A stretch of 64,000 nt of DNA from Odiellus spinosus (GCA_963920705.1 OY987233.1:8050001-8114000), one strand, 5' to 3'; positions 21,291 through 33,894 are shown, numbered from the stretch's first letter. The notes: generated by a model not told the origin, from the letters alone. Made by a program: numbers and translations.

Positions 21291-23375
21291 ATACGTTGCT
21301 AATATATAACTCTTACCAATAAGTAATTAACTAAAACTATCTTAACTTCTCTTATCAATGCACTCACTATCAAGTGTGTAACATCTAGACATTGTTTATT
21401 GTCTATTCTATGATGTGAAAAAATCCTAGCGATTCTACTGAATCTATCGAATACCTGTTTCAACTACGTTGACTTAAAACCGCAGCATTACGGTAAAAAC
21501 CAATCAACTCACCATTTGTAGAAGGGTACGTTTCTGTAAAGTGATCTTGAGAAATCCCTCATAATTCCAAAGTAATTGTACTCGCTTCAATTAAAAACCC
21601 GTATGTTAAATTAAAACGCCGTTTAAAAACTACCGCTTTCGAAGTTGACTCACTGACAGCGCGACTCCGAATGAAGGGAAAAATCGTGGGTTTAAAAAAA
21701 ATGGTTTTAAAAACTTTTTTGATGAGTCATCAATATTCTTTAAAAATATTTTTTTACATATCGTAGATGTGTAAATCGAGGTCAAGCTCGCTAGAGGTCA
21801 AAGGCGTTAAGCGCTATAGTTTTTTAAACTAAAAGTAAACTGTGGAATCAGTGTGGTTACAGGCCAAGTGGAGAAGACAATAAAATAGCGAATCAAGGCT
21901 TAGGGAATATACATGATTAACAACCGCGCCTTACAAAGGGGGCTACCATTTTACCCATTCTCCTTAGTTCCACCCCCACCCCCAATCCACCATTTTTGTC
22001 ACCAAGAAACGAGGTGATATTTTTTTCAGTAGACATAGATTATAGACCTTTCCAGACTTTTCTGGAACCTTCTAGAACATTCTGTGAAAAGTTATGGACG
22101 TATACGGCCATTGTAAATTAATAGTGTTTGATTGATTTTGGAGGTTTCGAGATGGGAGTTTATTAGGTTTTTTGTAATGTAGGTCTATTTCACAAAGTAG
22201 TAAGACAAGTATATTACTACGCGATCACATAACCAATGAAAAACCATCATTTCTAACCTCGTAATTAACGTTACTGTATTTTACAACCTCCCTTTACAAC
22301 CTTTCGTCCGTCTTTTCTCTTGTGTACAAATCTAGCTAGAAGACGTTACCATGTGGGCAGAGGGGGTTGTACCCCTCTAGCGTTGCATGGTTGACAGGAA
22401 AAAGCATTGATTGAACAACATAAACTCAATTTCGCCAGCTTTTACAAACAAAATAGTACTATAGATATATAGGGGTTTGGTTCGATGCCGTGGCTATACC
22501 CGATTCTTCCTCTAAATATAAGATTTCGCCTCTAGCGTCCGATAGCCTATATTTACTAACATCCTTAGAACGAGGCAATATTCAATTGGAACCTTACTAC
22601 GTGCGTCTCGTCTTGCGAGCACCATTAGTTAATTTACCTACAAAGCATTGAAGATGGTAAAATCCAAGCTCAGTAAAGAAACAGGTTAAGCAGATTCCGC
22701 TAACCCACGTGACTGTTTGGAATTCAGGCTTGTTTTCCATTTTAATTTCTATTGACAACCAAATAGATGGCGTTAGACCCAGGTGATTGGATCACGTGAC
22801 AAGTGCTACTAGTTGTTCTACACAAGGTGGGTTTATAGCGTATCCCATGTTAACTTCCGTAGAAACAGACCTTAAGCTCTTAATTATGTCGTAGAGATCA
22901 AGAAAGCTTCTTCTTAGTGTGACGTCGGATCACGTGACTTCAATTACCAGCTCGGTTAATCAGAATCACTCTGGTAAAACCAAGGCTTACAAACTATCCT
23001 TAAAGTCTACATAAATTATGGACTAATTTGAAAATATTATAGAGAAAAGGCAAGGGTGAGGGAATAAGAATAGGTACGTCTTATAAAGCTTGCCCTTGCA
23101 TTGCTTCTAATTTAGCACGAAAACAGTGCAAAGAAGTTTGTACAATAATGAAAGGTTAAGAGGACTGATACACACATGGTTAATTTTAATTGACAAAGTA
23201 GTTATGCCGGCTAACAATTACAAAGTCACGTAATTACTATGACGTAATAGGTATACAGTGATTTAGCTAGGGTCGGAAACGAAACCAATACACAGCTTAT
23301 TCCGTGGCCTGCTTTCTAGTCGTTAGTTACGCAAAAACTTGTTTACCATCACTATAGCGTTCCAAACTAGCTTTT
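21291..23375. other. intronic sequence, nothing assigned
   Basis: Two kilobases without a repeat match or convincing frame. CACGTG-type and TGACGTCGGATCACGTGAC motifs occur at 22690-22940, but no regulatory role can be shown. Confidence 0.45.
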
Positions 23376-23590
23376 GCCCATCCATACTAAATTTTGACCC
23401 ATTTCTACTAGATTTGTGCCCATCCCTACTAGATTTTGACCCATCCCTACTAGATTTTGACCCATCCCGACTAGATTTTGACCCATCCCTACTTGATTTG
23501 TGCCCATCCCTTCTAGATTTTGACCCATCCCTACTAGATTTTGACCCATCCGTACTAGATTTTGGCCCATCCCTAATAGATTTTGTCCCT
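23376..23590 (+). repeat. 21-bp minisatellite
   Basis: About ten copies of GACCCATCCCTACTAGATTT+T are present, with a GTGCCCATCCC variant. The unit is a multiple of three, so opposite-strand open frames of 75 and 92 codons arise; these are not genes. Confidence 0.9.
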
Positions 23591-24234
23591 TCAAACCACT
23601 TAACTCGAAAAAGCTAAGCTCGCTGCTTTAATTAAGAACTTGGGCCACGAAAACCAGGCGTTCCGTAACTACAGTGGCCCTACGAACTATCTTGTTATAC
23701 GTTTCAAACATTCTGTTTTAAGCCTGCATTCGCGATTCGAATGCTTTCTTAGATGGTAACTGATTGTATGGTTTTTCGACCGCCAACTCCAATCGGTACA
23801 CCTGGCGATCTCAAGAACCGATATCGGATTTCGTTGGAAAAGAAAGAAAAAGGCTGAAAAAAAAAAAAAATACTGATGCTGGTCTTAAAAAAAAATAGAA
23901 AGTTGAAGCTTTGGAGTTATCAGAAAGGCGCGTTGAAAATCTTATATTACTTTTAGAGAAATCAAGTCCCTTCCAGCCGCGTAAAGAAAATAAGTGAAAG
24001 AGGCTTACGGTATACGTGCAGCTCCAAAATTGGATGAAAATCAATTTTATTTTCACAACTGACGAAACTATAAGAATGCGTTTGATTTTTCGGAATTATG
24101 AGGAGTTCTAGCATGGCTTTCGCTGATTTTTCATATTGTTTTAAACAATATCATTCCCAATCCACCCATATCATGTATAACAAGATGGCCAATCGCATAT
24201 GATGGCTACATTTATGATGGTTGAAAAACGCCTG

Positions 24235-24362
24235 AAGATGATGTTCATTCCCTGTGGTCCTCATTCCCTTTGGTCCACATTCCCTGTGATTCTCATTCCC
24301 TATACGGCCACATTCCCTGCGGTCCCCATTCCCTGGATGTGGTCCACACTCCCTTTGTCAAG
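24235..24362 (+). repeat. short degenerate repeat, CATTCCCT motif
   Basis: CATTCCCT recurs about seven times with GTGGTCC-type spacers at 16-20 bp. It is too diverged to fix a unit. Confidence 0.6.
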
Positions 24363-24588
24363 TTTTGAAAGTTAAGTGCTTTTTAAGTTATCATTTGCAA
24401 CTAATTGCTGCTTTTTTTTCTTACGGCAACGACAACGCCACAACGAATGTAATACCTACACCCCACGCTAGTTGAGGTGCAGCTAAAAACATTGTTTCGT
24501 GGAATCCTTTCGTTTGGAAAACTAAAGATCGGTTTTAAATTGGACTCAAATATAGGAACATTTGTTATATATTATTGGATGATGGGGT

Positions 24589-24700
24589 AAAGTGAAGCAG
24601 TCACCATTTTTTTCGAAATATTTTGAATTTTACATACTCTGGGTTGACACGTTTTTAAGGAACGTCAAAATTAAAATTACTGAAATGTAAATTTTAAACA
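24589..24700 (+). repeat. family C left-end fragment
   Basis: AAAGTGAAGCAGTCACCATT, TACATACTCTGGGTTGACAC and GTTTTTAAGGAACGTC follow the family C left end. Confidence 0.6.
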
Positions 24701-25285
24701 GCCACGACTTCGTTCAGTAACTCTCAATGTGGGTTTTCAGGGCTCTTTCTTAAGCCTACTTTCCGGGTAATTTAAACAATTGAAATTGATAATATGGCGC
24801 GCTAGTTATTCGAAAATCGAATGTAAAATGTTTAAATTCAAATTCACTCACCGAATAGTACTAAGTACTTAGCGTTCCAAAACTTCTTAAGACTTAAATC
24901 CTATCACGAGAACAGTCGCGATAATCCGTCGATTCAATTCCTCATCAAAAACGCGTATATTCATTTTTTAAACTTATTTCGATCATTTCACGATTGTCCT
25001 GCAAATATAATATGACAAAAACTGTAATAATTGCACGTAACTGAAGCTAAATATTACCGATTATCGTAAAATTAGACAGTCAGACCCCGAGAAACACTTT
25101 GAAAACCGGACTGTATATACGTAGACCATGGCTGAAGAACTTACTTACAAAAACAAGCAGACGACGCAAAATCGAGGAATTGTGTAGCCGGACTCGTGAC
25201 GGGGTTTAATTGGATAGTTTTAGAATACATACCTCTAAATTAAACTTTGTGCAATTTAATCAACATCACAAAAATAAAATAGGTA

Positions 25286-25375
25286 GAAGTTGTAACAGAA
25301 CGCTCGAGAATAAACTGTAGGCTCTATAAAAGCCACGCACCCATAGTAATGACGTAGTATTGTGGGATAATAATG
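25286..25375 (+). repeat. family C internal fragment
   Basis: GTAACAGAACGCTCGAGAAT, AAACTGTAGGCTCTATA and GTAATGACGTAGTATTG match the middle of family C. Confidence 0.55.
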
Positions 25376-25982
25376 ATACGTAGTGTATGCAAACCACTGT
25401 AATTATAACAATGGTATAATTAGAAAAAATACTCACAAAATCGAGCCGGCGGGGAATTTTGTTTTTAGGCCTAAATTCAGTTTTCTTTTCTGAAACATTT
25501 TGTCGTGCCCTCTAAGCTTCTTCGAGCAGTCGCGATACTCTATGGCAAACCGTCTGCGCAGTATCTATAATATGCAATATCTCTGCGCAGTCGCAGCATC
25601 TACATCATGCCCTTTTCTACGCTTATTCGTGATAATTTATAATTTTCGTCCAGTTACAGCATCTGTAACGCACTCTTCCCAGAGTCACAGTATTTGTCAT
25701 ATGTACTTTTCGGACAGTTGCTGTATTTGTCATCTAATCTTCGTGCAGTTTACTGTACCTTTCATGTACTCTTCGTGCCGTTTGCAGAATATTTCACGTA
25801 CACTTCGTGCAGTTTGCAGTATCTTTCATGCAGTCTTTGCGCATTTGCAGTATTTATGTCACGAACTTTTTCCTCAGTTGCAATATCAATGAGTGACTTT
25901 GGGGTAATTACATCATGTCTACTTCATTTACTTTTGCATCAGTTGCAGTATCAATGTCACGCACTCTTCGCGCAGTTACAGT

Positions 25983-26430
25983 AGCGAAAATCAATGCCAA
26001 GCAAAAACTTTTCCCACATTTAAAGTAGCGAAAATCCATGCCATGCATTTTTTTGCAGTCTCAGTAGCGAAAATCCATGCCATGAATTTTTTTTGCACAG
26101 TCTCAGTAGCGAAAATCCATGCCATGCATTTTTTGGCAGAGTCGCAGTAGCGAAAATCCATGCTATACAATCTTTATCACGCAGTTACGGCAGCGAAAAT
26201 CCATGCTATGCATTTTTTTTGCACAGTCGCAGTAGCGAAAATCCATGCCATGCATTTTTTGGCAGAGTCGTAGTGCGAAAATCCGTGTCATACAATCTTT
26301 ATCACGCAGTTTCAGCAGCGAAAATCCATGCCATGCATTTTTTCGCGCAGTCGCAGCACTCTTTCCCACAGTTACAGTACAGCGAAAATCCATTTTTTCG
26401 CACAGTGCGAACATCCATGCCATGCTCTAG
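25983..26430 (+). repeat. about 40-bp tandem repeat, AGCGAAAATCCATGCC
   Basis: About ten units with starts 39-44 bp apart share AGCGAAAATCCATGCCATGC, a T run and GCAGTCGCAGT. The flank from 25500 carries more diverged TTGCAGTATC copies, perhaps an older part of the array. Open frames here are by-products. Confidence 0.85.
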
Positions 26431-27169
26431 TTTTCGCGCAGTCGCAGTGGCTTCATTGCTGTTCGAGTTGTACAACTTTCGGAAAATCAGCCCTGAAAAT
26501 AATTTGAAAAGGCTATAATCAAAACTTATAATAATTAGAACAAAACCTTTAATAAACTAAATAGATACATCAAACTAACTTAAAATCGGAAGAACAATTT
26601 AAAATACCGTTCAATATATTTCTTTGGTTTTTCAGAATTAATTTTCGTCGTATTTGCAATCAATTTATTATTATATTATTATTATAATAATTATTTTTCA
26701 TCTCTTTGTTTTCGTGTCTCAAAACATTTTTTTTTTTTTTTTTTAATTTTTGGTTTGAGTCTACTTTGTAGATAAATTAATGATCTACACTACACTCAAT
26801 AGCACACTTTCTTATGATTATTACATTGTTTTATAATTTTTACATTTTAATATTTAGTAAAGTATTGTTTAATATATAAATGCTTCATTTTTCTTATTAC
26901 TTTTAAGATTTTCAATTATACATTTTTTGGGAGGCTGTGGTGCTTTATCTATCTCATATTTTTTTAGTTTTTTTCTTCAGCACATCCGTTTAAACTGTTG
27001 GTTTATTTAAAGGCAATAAAAGACCCTGCGTTAAATTGTAACTAATAAGGAAATAAAACAGAATTTTAACCTGAATGTGACACTTTGACATTACAATTTC
27101 ATGGAATTGTAAGCAAAGAAACGTTTGCTTCGTAATTTCGGATTTTTATTTCAATTAGGCTTAAGTGCT
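26431..27169. other. AT-rich intronic sequence
   Basis: This has very low GC and a T run at about 26729-26745. No gene or repeat match was seen. Confidence 0.5.
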
Positions 27170-27990
27170 TGTTGTATTATTGTGATAGACGTTAATTAGG
27201 CTTAGTAATATTGGCAACCAATCAAATTAGGCTTAACAATATTATCCAAGAATCAAAATAGGCTTAACCATATTAACAAAGAATAAAAATAGGCTTAACA
27301 GGACGATCAAAGAATCAAAATAGGCTTAACAATTCTTCAGAAGAAAGATAGTCTTAGGAAGACTGCATGTGAAAGAGTAAATTTAGCCTTAACAAAACTA
27401 TCAAATAAGCCTTGTCATAGAATCAAATTATGCATAGTAATGTTGACCAAGAATCAAAGTAGGCTTAGAAAGTTTTGTCAAAGAATCAAATTAGGCATAA
27501 TCAGACTACCAAAGAATAAAATTAGGCTTAGAAACACTATAAAAGAGTCCAATTAGGCTTAGGAAGACAATGTCAAAGAACCAAATTAAGCTTAAGATGA
27601 CTGCATTTGAAAGAATCAAAATCGACTTAGGAAGACAATGTCAAAGAATCAAATTAGGCTTAGGAAGACCGCATGTCAAAGAATAAAATTACGCTTAGGA
27701 AGACCGCATATCAAATAATCAAATTAGGCTGAGGAAGACTGTACAATGAATCAAGTAAGGCATAACTGTTCAATAATCAAATTAGGCTTAGGAATAACGC
27801 ATGTTATAGAATCAAATTAGGCTTAGGACTACTGCATGCCAAAGAATCAATTTAGTCTTAGGAAGCTTTGACAAAGAATCAAATTAGGCTTAACAAAACT
27901 GCCAAATTAAATTAGGTTTAAATTTTGAAAGAATCAAATTTTGCTTAGTAAGATTATGAAAGAATCAAGTTAGGTTTAGAAAGATTATCA
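27170..27990 (+). repeat. diverged tandem array, AATCAAATTAGGCTTA
   Basis: More than 20 occurrences of AATCAAATTAGGCTTA-like sequence, spaced about 25-40 bp, alternate with GGAAGACTGCATGTCAAAG-type spacers. The array is old and irregular. Confidence 0.85.
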
Positions 27991-28351
27991 AACGTCTAGT
28001 TTTTTTGTTTTTGTCAGGAAAACTAACACTTTTTTTACTACTTTTGAACTGTAAGGGTTAGAAACATTTTTAATATGTATAGGCTAAGCTATATAATATA
28101 ACAAAATAACTTTTGGTAAATAAAGCATCACTTTTTCTCCTTCATGAAATAATGACTAGCGTTACACAGATTTTAACTAAAAATAGACAAGTGAGAGCCC
28201 ACAAACACAAATTTTCCAATGTTTTAGAAGTGATACTGTCACCAATTTTTCAAAGATCCATGGATTATATTTAAAATATGTTAAACCTATAATTCTGCTT
28301 TATTACATATTAACTCTGGAACCTATTATCAATGGACATCTATCTTATTAT

Positions 28352-28545
28352 ATAAAGATGAATAACAAAACCAGGAGTTTATAAGCGTCCTCTAGCGGCA
28401 AACAGTGCAGGAAAAAGTAGAATCTAACAAACCTAGTGCGTGGTTGCTATGGGTAAAAAAATGGTAGACACACGCATGTGGTTTTATTAGTTCCTACTTT
28501 TGCCACTGTTTGCCGTTAGAGGACGCTTATGTTATCTTTACAGCC
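28352..28545. repeat. family H inverted-repeat element
   Basis: TATAAGCGTCCTCTAGCGGC with AAACAGTGCAGG is matched by CACTGTTTGCCGTTAGAGGA and CGCTTATG. A one-sided copy lies at 61080-61187. Confidence 0.7.
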
Positions 28546-28555
28546 ACATCCCTTG

Positions 28556-29180
28556 CCAGAACGTTCGAGAATAAATTGTAGCGTCCTATAATAGACACGC
28601 GAACATAATGATGACATAGAATTTCTGTGAATCTAAAATTTAGAAATTGGCGATTATAAAATATGAATTTTTAATGTTGCGGTAATTTTTACTATGTCAT
28701 ATAAATATTTTTATCGCTTTTTAAATGGAGAATACTACCTCATAACAAGTGATTTATTTATCGATTCCTTATCGTTTAAATAGGCCTAATCAACCAATAA
28801 AAAGGTTACAAAACAAATATCAACTAGAAATAAATTTAAAACTTACCCGGAAAATGGTCTAAGAGGGATTCATGGAGATCCTCTATGTAAGGTTAGCGAC
28901 CAATGAGCAAATGTGAGATCTCCACGAGACTTACAATCGCATTCGATTGTTCGTTAGGCCTTATACGCGAGGAAATCAGGATCTCCATAAATCCCGCTAA
29001 GCCTATTTTCCGGGTAAGTTTTAAATTTATTTGTAGTTTAATATTTTTTTACTGGTAGTTTAGGCCTATTTAAACGATAAGGAATCGATAAAAAAAAATC
29101 ACTTGTTGTTAGATTTGCATTCTCCATTCAACGATCTTTCCAAAAAATGCAACTCGTGAAAAATTCGTGACAGCTTCCCT
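28556..29180 (+). repeat. family C element split by a family A element
   Basis: Family C sequence (CCAGAACGTTCGAGAATAAA, ATGATGACATAG, GGCGATTATAAAATATG) runs to about 28722. It resumes after 29125 with CAACGATCTTTCC, ATGCAACTC and GTGACAGCTTCCC, and ends at TTAA 29181-29184. The left third is missing. Confidence 0.75.
28727..29125. repeat. family A element (about 400 bp), nested in family C
   Basis: GGAGAATACTACCTCATAAC at the left is matched by ATCACTTGTTGTTAG and GCATTCTCC at the right. Both arms carry CGATTCCTTATCGTTTAAAT, AATAAATTTAAAACTTACCC and GGATCTCCATAA-type sequence in inverted orientation. TTAA on the left and TCAA on the right suggest a worn TTAA duplication. Confidence 0.8.
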
Positions 29181-29184
29181 TTAA

Positions 29185-30899
29185 TATTTTTTATCTTAGC
29201 CTTTATTTAAAAGGGAATTAAGGAAAAGCGAAGTTTAACGACTGATGGCACCACGTGACTATATTTGGTAAATATTGGAATGTGAGGTTTCCAGCCATTT
29301 TAAATATTTCATTATTATAATGGATTTTCTATAAGATTAAAATTCTAAAACATTTTTTTTCGAGGATAGTCGAAACGTCGATTTTTCCAAAATCCCCTTA
29401 AATGGAAGCGATAAATTTGTGATATATACGCTAAGATTTATTACAACCTTTAAAAACCTAAATTCATATCTGAAAATCGGTTTTTATAAATGATTTTTAC
29501 TATCTTTAAAGAGTGTAAGAAGATTTTCGTCAGACTATTCGTAAATTCAATTATGAATAAGTTCTTTTCATTTTTGTCTGGTCCAAGTTTTATAAGATTT
29601 TATCACGGGTTCAATATCTTGTAAAGAATGGATTTCAGAAGCTTTACGTGATACAGTAAACCTTTTTGAAGAAATGTCTGAATACTTAAGAAAACCCCTG
29701 AGTACAAACCAGAACAAAAAGAACAATCCTGATTCACGTGGAACAAGTGTGATTTTTCCCAGTAGCCTTTGTATCTAAACATCTGGAAACTTTCAAAGGT
29801 TGCTTACTACTTTAAAAAACAGGTTTTGCCAGTGTGATGTCACTGGAGAAGTTGACGTCAAGCAGCCTCAGGCACTGATATGATTAAAGCCATTGTATTA
29901 ACACTTCAATTCTGGAGTTTTCCATTTTCCCTGATTTACATTCTGACAAGTCTTAGCGTTATTTTTAAAAAATGCACAGAATTTTAAAATTTGCTAATAT
30001 TTAACAGAATGCAATTAGTTAATCGAGTTTGTAACTCAATGCTTAAAAATCTTTGACAAAAATTTGAACTTAAACCGTGTTATTTTAAGATTTGTCTCAC
30101 CACCCCGAGAAGTAGAAGAATACTGTATACAAAAGGTATTACAAGGATACCACGAGGCTGGCTGGCAGTTTCCTGTAACCTTTAGCTCAATAAATTAATT
30201 TCATTAAAACTAGACGTAAATTTGAATTTTGCCAGAATAATTTAGTTCACTGCACTTCTCATAGGTTACTGTATATTTTTCATTCAATTCCTGCAAAGTG
30301 ACATCTTATCCAGGGTAAAACGTAGTTTTAAATAACCTTGTTTGTTCTTATATTCGTTGATGCATCAAAAAACTCTACCGATTGTATTCTGGTTATTATC
30401 TTAAAAATTCGACTTAGCGTAGATATTACAAATTTATGCATGGCTCATAAACATCACACTAATTAAGCATAATAATTAACAAAATTAATATTTATATATA
30501 TAATATAACCTCTGATGACTATAACAATAACGGGTTTGATGTTCACGCGAATTTTGTAAAGATATTGCAGTTCTCGAAGCTCAGTGGATATTTTTTTACC
30601 GAAAAAAACTACATGTAATTTGTTTTGTTGAGGGAATGGCACTTTTTTTCTGTATACTAAAGATATTTTCGCGCGATTTCATTTAAATCCCTGGTGGAAA
30701 TGCAAAATGTTTTAATCGAAAATGTTTCTCGTATTGTTCCTTATTTCCACCTTCGTTCTTTGGTATATTTTTCGTGTTTATTTTTTTTTTATACAAGCAC
30801 TTACGTTGAGTGTTTTTATTAGTGTGATTTTCTCTGGAGTTTTTTTTCATTAGTTATAGCCAATGGAAACGATTTTGATTCTGTATGATTGATCTTGTA
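29185..30899. other. intronic sequence, nothing assigned
   Basis: This is AT-rich unique sequence with no frame of 60 codons or more on either strand and no match to the families described here. Confidence 0.5.
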
Positions 30900-31130
30900 A
30901 TAATCGCGTGACGCCGCGTGTTACAATTAGCGTCGCGTGTCGACAATTGGGAGGAAAGAACAGGTTGGTGGTAAAGGGTAATCGGTGACGTCACGGCGCT
31001 TCGTAAAACGATAACAAGTGACAGTGATAACAGTAAGAAGAAACTACTACTTGTTGATTTTGACGGAGGCGGTGAAGAGTTGGAATCATCACCGTTCCTC
31101 CTAGTTATGTCTGATTAAAATAAAGATTAA
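30900..31130. other. unexplained CpG-richer island with a TGACGTCA site
   Basis: This stretch is richer in CG dinucleotides than its surroundings (CGCGTGACGCCGCGTG, GGTGACGTCACGGCGC). It holds a palindromic TGACGTCA, the CREB/ATF core site. No open frame or repeat match was found. It could be an intronic regulatory element or an unrecognised repeat. Confidence 0.3.
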
Positions 31131-31202
31131 GACAAGGAAAACATTGGTTTACATATAGTTATAGATTATTGACACATTTACAAGCATAAAGATATCATTA
31201 AA

Positions 31203-31803
31203 CTAAAGGGAGAATGAAATTCGATAGATTAAAACGAATGCTGTTCATTTGCTAAACGTTCCCAATCGATTTAAAATTGATAAAATTAAATCGATATTTA
31301 AATAGATCATAATCGTTTTAAACAGCATCGGTTAATCATCATTATCTTCATAAACCGATTTATTTCAGTTTCATTTGTAGGTTGTTGAAATCAAATCTAT
31401 TTGGACCTGGTTCCCGAAGCAGGCACGATAAATCGATTCAAAAAAACGGTTTCACGTTCACACGACTATAGCGAAACGTTTTGCAACGGAAAGAATCCAA
31501 GGCCTAGAATGAACGCAAGTTTAGCTACGTTCACACTTTAATATTCCAATCGATTTTAATCCATAAAACCAAACCGATATTTAAATCGTTCGGAATCATT
31601 TAAAGCGCTATCCGTTTACGTATCATCTTCATACATCATCTGTAGGTTTCAACTGGTTCCCGAAGCAGTTTCGAGAAATCGATTCAAGAAAAACGGTTTC
31701 CCGTTCGCACGATTGCAGTGAAACGTTTCGAAACGGTTTGAATCGACTCCAAGGCCTAGTATGAACGTATCTTTCTTTTAGGATTGCATTCTCCCTTTAA
31801 AGA
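31203..31803 (+). repeat. two family B copies between family A-like ends
   Basis: Two adjacent family B units (about 31245-31510 and 31517-31770) repeat TTCCCGAAGCAG, ATCGATTCAAG/AAAAACGGTTTC and CCAAGGCCTAG. The outer edges read AAAGGGAGAATGAAATT and GGATTGCATTCTCCCTTTAA, which are family A termini. Confidence 0.65.
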
Positions 31804-32199
31804 AATGCTAACTCTTCAGTCTCTAAAAAACCAAGGCTTAAGAATGTTTTAATGTTTAAAATAGGAAAAATATTGCAAGTACTATCTAGAACTATATTTC
31901 TTTTGAGGGTTGGAGATTATCTTATGGCACGTTTATCAGCGTAATTATGACCATTAAATAGAAATATTATAAATAAAAAGTTTCCTAAAAATACACAGCT
32001 AAATCAAAGAGTAAAATATTTTAGTATATAGGATAAGCCGAAGATATTCTGACATTTGCATCCATATTTTATCAGTATGAAAATATAGTTATAGGCTTAG
32101 CGGGTTCAATAACTTTAAAGAGAGTGTGAAGAGGAAAAATAAGTGATATTTTTTATGGATTCTGATCTTGGCATAGAAAAAAAAAAAAAAAAAAAAAAA

Positions 32200-32375
32200 A
32201 TCCAACTAATCAAAAGAAGTCCCTTCCCTTTGGCGACACGCGCTGTCTTTGAATCGAGCTAAATCCTGCTTGTTCTTCAATATTTTAACGCCCACAATCG
32301 CGAAGAATATTTTATAAAGCCAGAGAAACAGTGGAGTCTTTTGATTGGTCGGAGGTTCTCCTTTTAATTCAATTA
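32200..32375 (+). repeat. family M repeat (copy 1)
   Basis: After an A run, AATCAAAAGAAGTCCCTT, CTTTGAATCGAGCTAAATCC and CCCACAATCGCGAAG match 57510-57690 in order. CTTTTGATTGGTCGG near the right end mirrors the left end. Confidence 0.55.
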
Positions 32376-32935
32376 AACAAAATTTGAATCTTTCCCGATT
32401 TTTTGTACTATTCAGACAGTTAACCCGTAAATATCTGCCCAAAAAAATGGGAATCAGTTTGGATAGATTATTCAGGTATAAAAGCAAATAAAAAGAGATT
32501 GAATAGACAAATGGTCATGTAAACAGTTTTTATCACTTAACTTATTCGCACAAACGTAAAACAGTTTGCTTTATAAATATAAAGGAGCTTTGTAAACTAA
32601 TTCGAGCCAAAAATTAATTTGAATATTTTTTTCATTAAAAGCTCTGCTTACTGCAAAATGAATCAAACGAAAATATAAATATTTAAGAGAAAATAAAGTT
32701 CTTATTTAAATATTCACCTTTTATGACAAACTAGGCAAAAATATATACACGAAAAGGAAAGGCTTTTGAAATAATCTTTAGGTAATTAAGATTTAATTGG
32801 GTAAATGTCAGAATTAATTAATGAATGCCGAAAATGTTTCTACGTAAATATAATTTTTAATTGGGACTAAAATATCCGTTTATTTTTAAAGTAAGACTGT
32901 TATACATCTACAAGGCCGCAACTAGTCTTCGCTAA

Positions 32936-32972
<37 letters not shown>

Positions 32973-33002
32973 TGAGATTTTATGCACAAATAGATATACC
33001 AT

Positions 33003-33585
33003 AAGGGATACTTGGAGCTAAAAATTGAACAACGTCTGAATTTATTTTAGGAATCACAAAAGCTACGGTCACACTTCCATTTCTTAATCGATTTGAAACG
33101 ATAAAATCAAACCGATATTCAAATCGCCAGGAATCGTTTTAAGAATCGATTTATTGTAGCTTCATCTATCGGTTGTTGAAACCGAATCGGTATAAAAGTG
33201 GTTCCCGAAGCAGTTTCGAGAAATCGAATCAAATCGATACGAGAAAAGACGGTTTCCCGTTCACACGACTAAAGCGAAACGTTTTGAAACGGTTTAAATC
33301 GACTCCAAGGTCTAATATGAACGCAGCTAATGGCAGAAAAAGGAATCGTGTATTTTCCAAAATTTAATTTTAAAAATTTTGAATGTAAAATCGAACCAAT
33401 CAGATGAACCCAAAGGCTCCCGCCTTCAACGTACGATACAGATAGTACCGTTTTATTCAGAATGTGTATCTTTCGCCATCTGGCGACGTTTTTAACAAAC
33501 TCTATCGTGATAGCGCTGTTGAAGGCTGAAATATTGATTGGTCGGAATTTATATTTCACTTGCATTCAAATTTAACAAAATGTAG
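33003..33585. repeat. family D element split by a family B element
   Basis: Family D sequence (GATACTTGGAGCTAAAAATT, TTTATTTTAGGAATCAC) is interrupted at about 33062. It resumes after about 33330, with GCGCTGTTGAAGGCTGAAAT and GATTGGTCGGAATTTATATT near the right end. Confidence 0.65.
33063..33330 (+). repeat. family B element nested in family D
   Basis: It runs from GCTACGGTCACACTTCCATT to GGTCTAATATGAACGCAGCT. It has the landmarks AATCGATTTGAAACG, GGTTCCCGAAGCAGTTTCG and GACGGTTTCCCGTTC. Confidence 0.8.
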
Positions 33586-33894
33586 ATTGTCCTGCTTTAC
33601 TCGAAATAGTGCTCCTAACTTTTTTCTGTAAAGAGCAAACTTATCTGTTTCGCGTATAAGACAGATATTGTGGAAATATGTTAACGGATAAAATTTGTTC
33701 AAAAAACCATTTGTCTATTCATCCTCTAAGCGATTTTTATATCTGAATTATATCTATGGAAACTGATTCCATTTTTTTGAGCAGATATCTACGGGTTAAA
33801 CGATACTCAAACAGATAACTTTGAATTTAATTCCATTCCTTTTTTTACGAAATGATGTGCAATTACTTGATTATAGCTTTCATCTTTCTCCCCT

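Noticed and set aside
27170-27990. Telomere-like TTAGGC repeats
   Set aside because: The TTAGGC string occurs once per about 30-bp diverged unit, not as a head-to-tail hexamer array.
32940-32970. A runs (also 47742, 55264, 57440, 59823) as SINE or LINE tails
   Set aside because: No retroposon body or target duplication could be seen next to most of them. One lies inside a DNA element.
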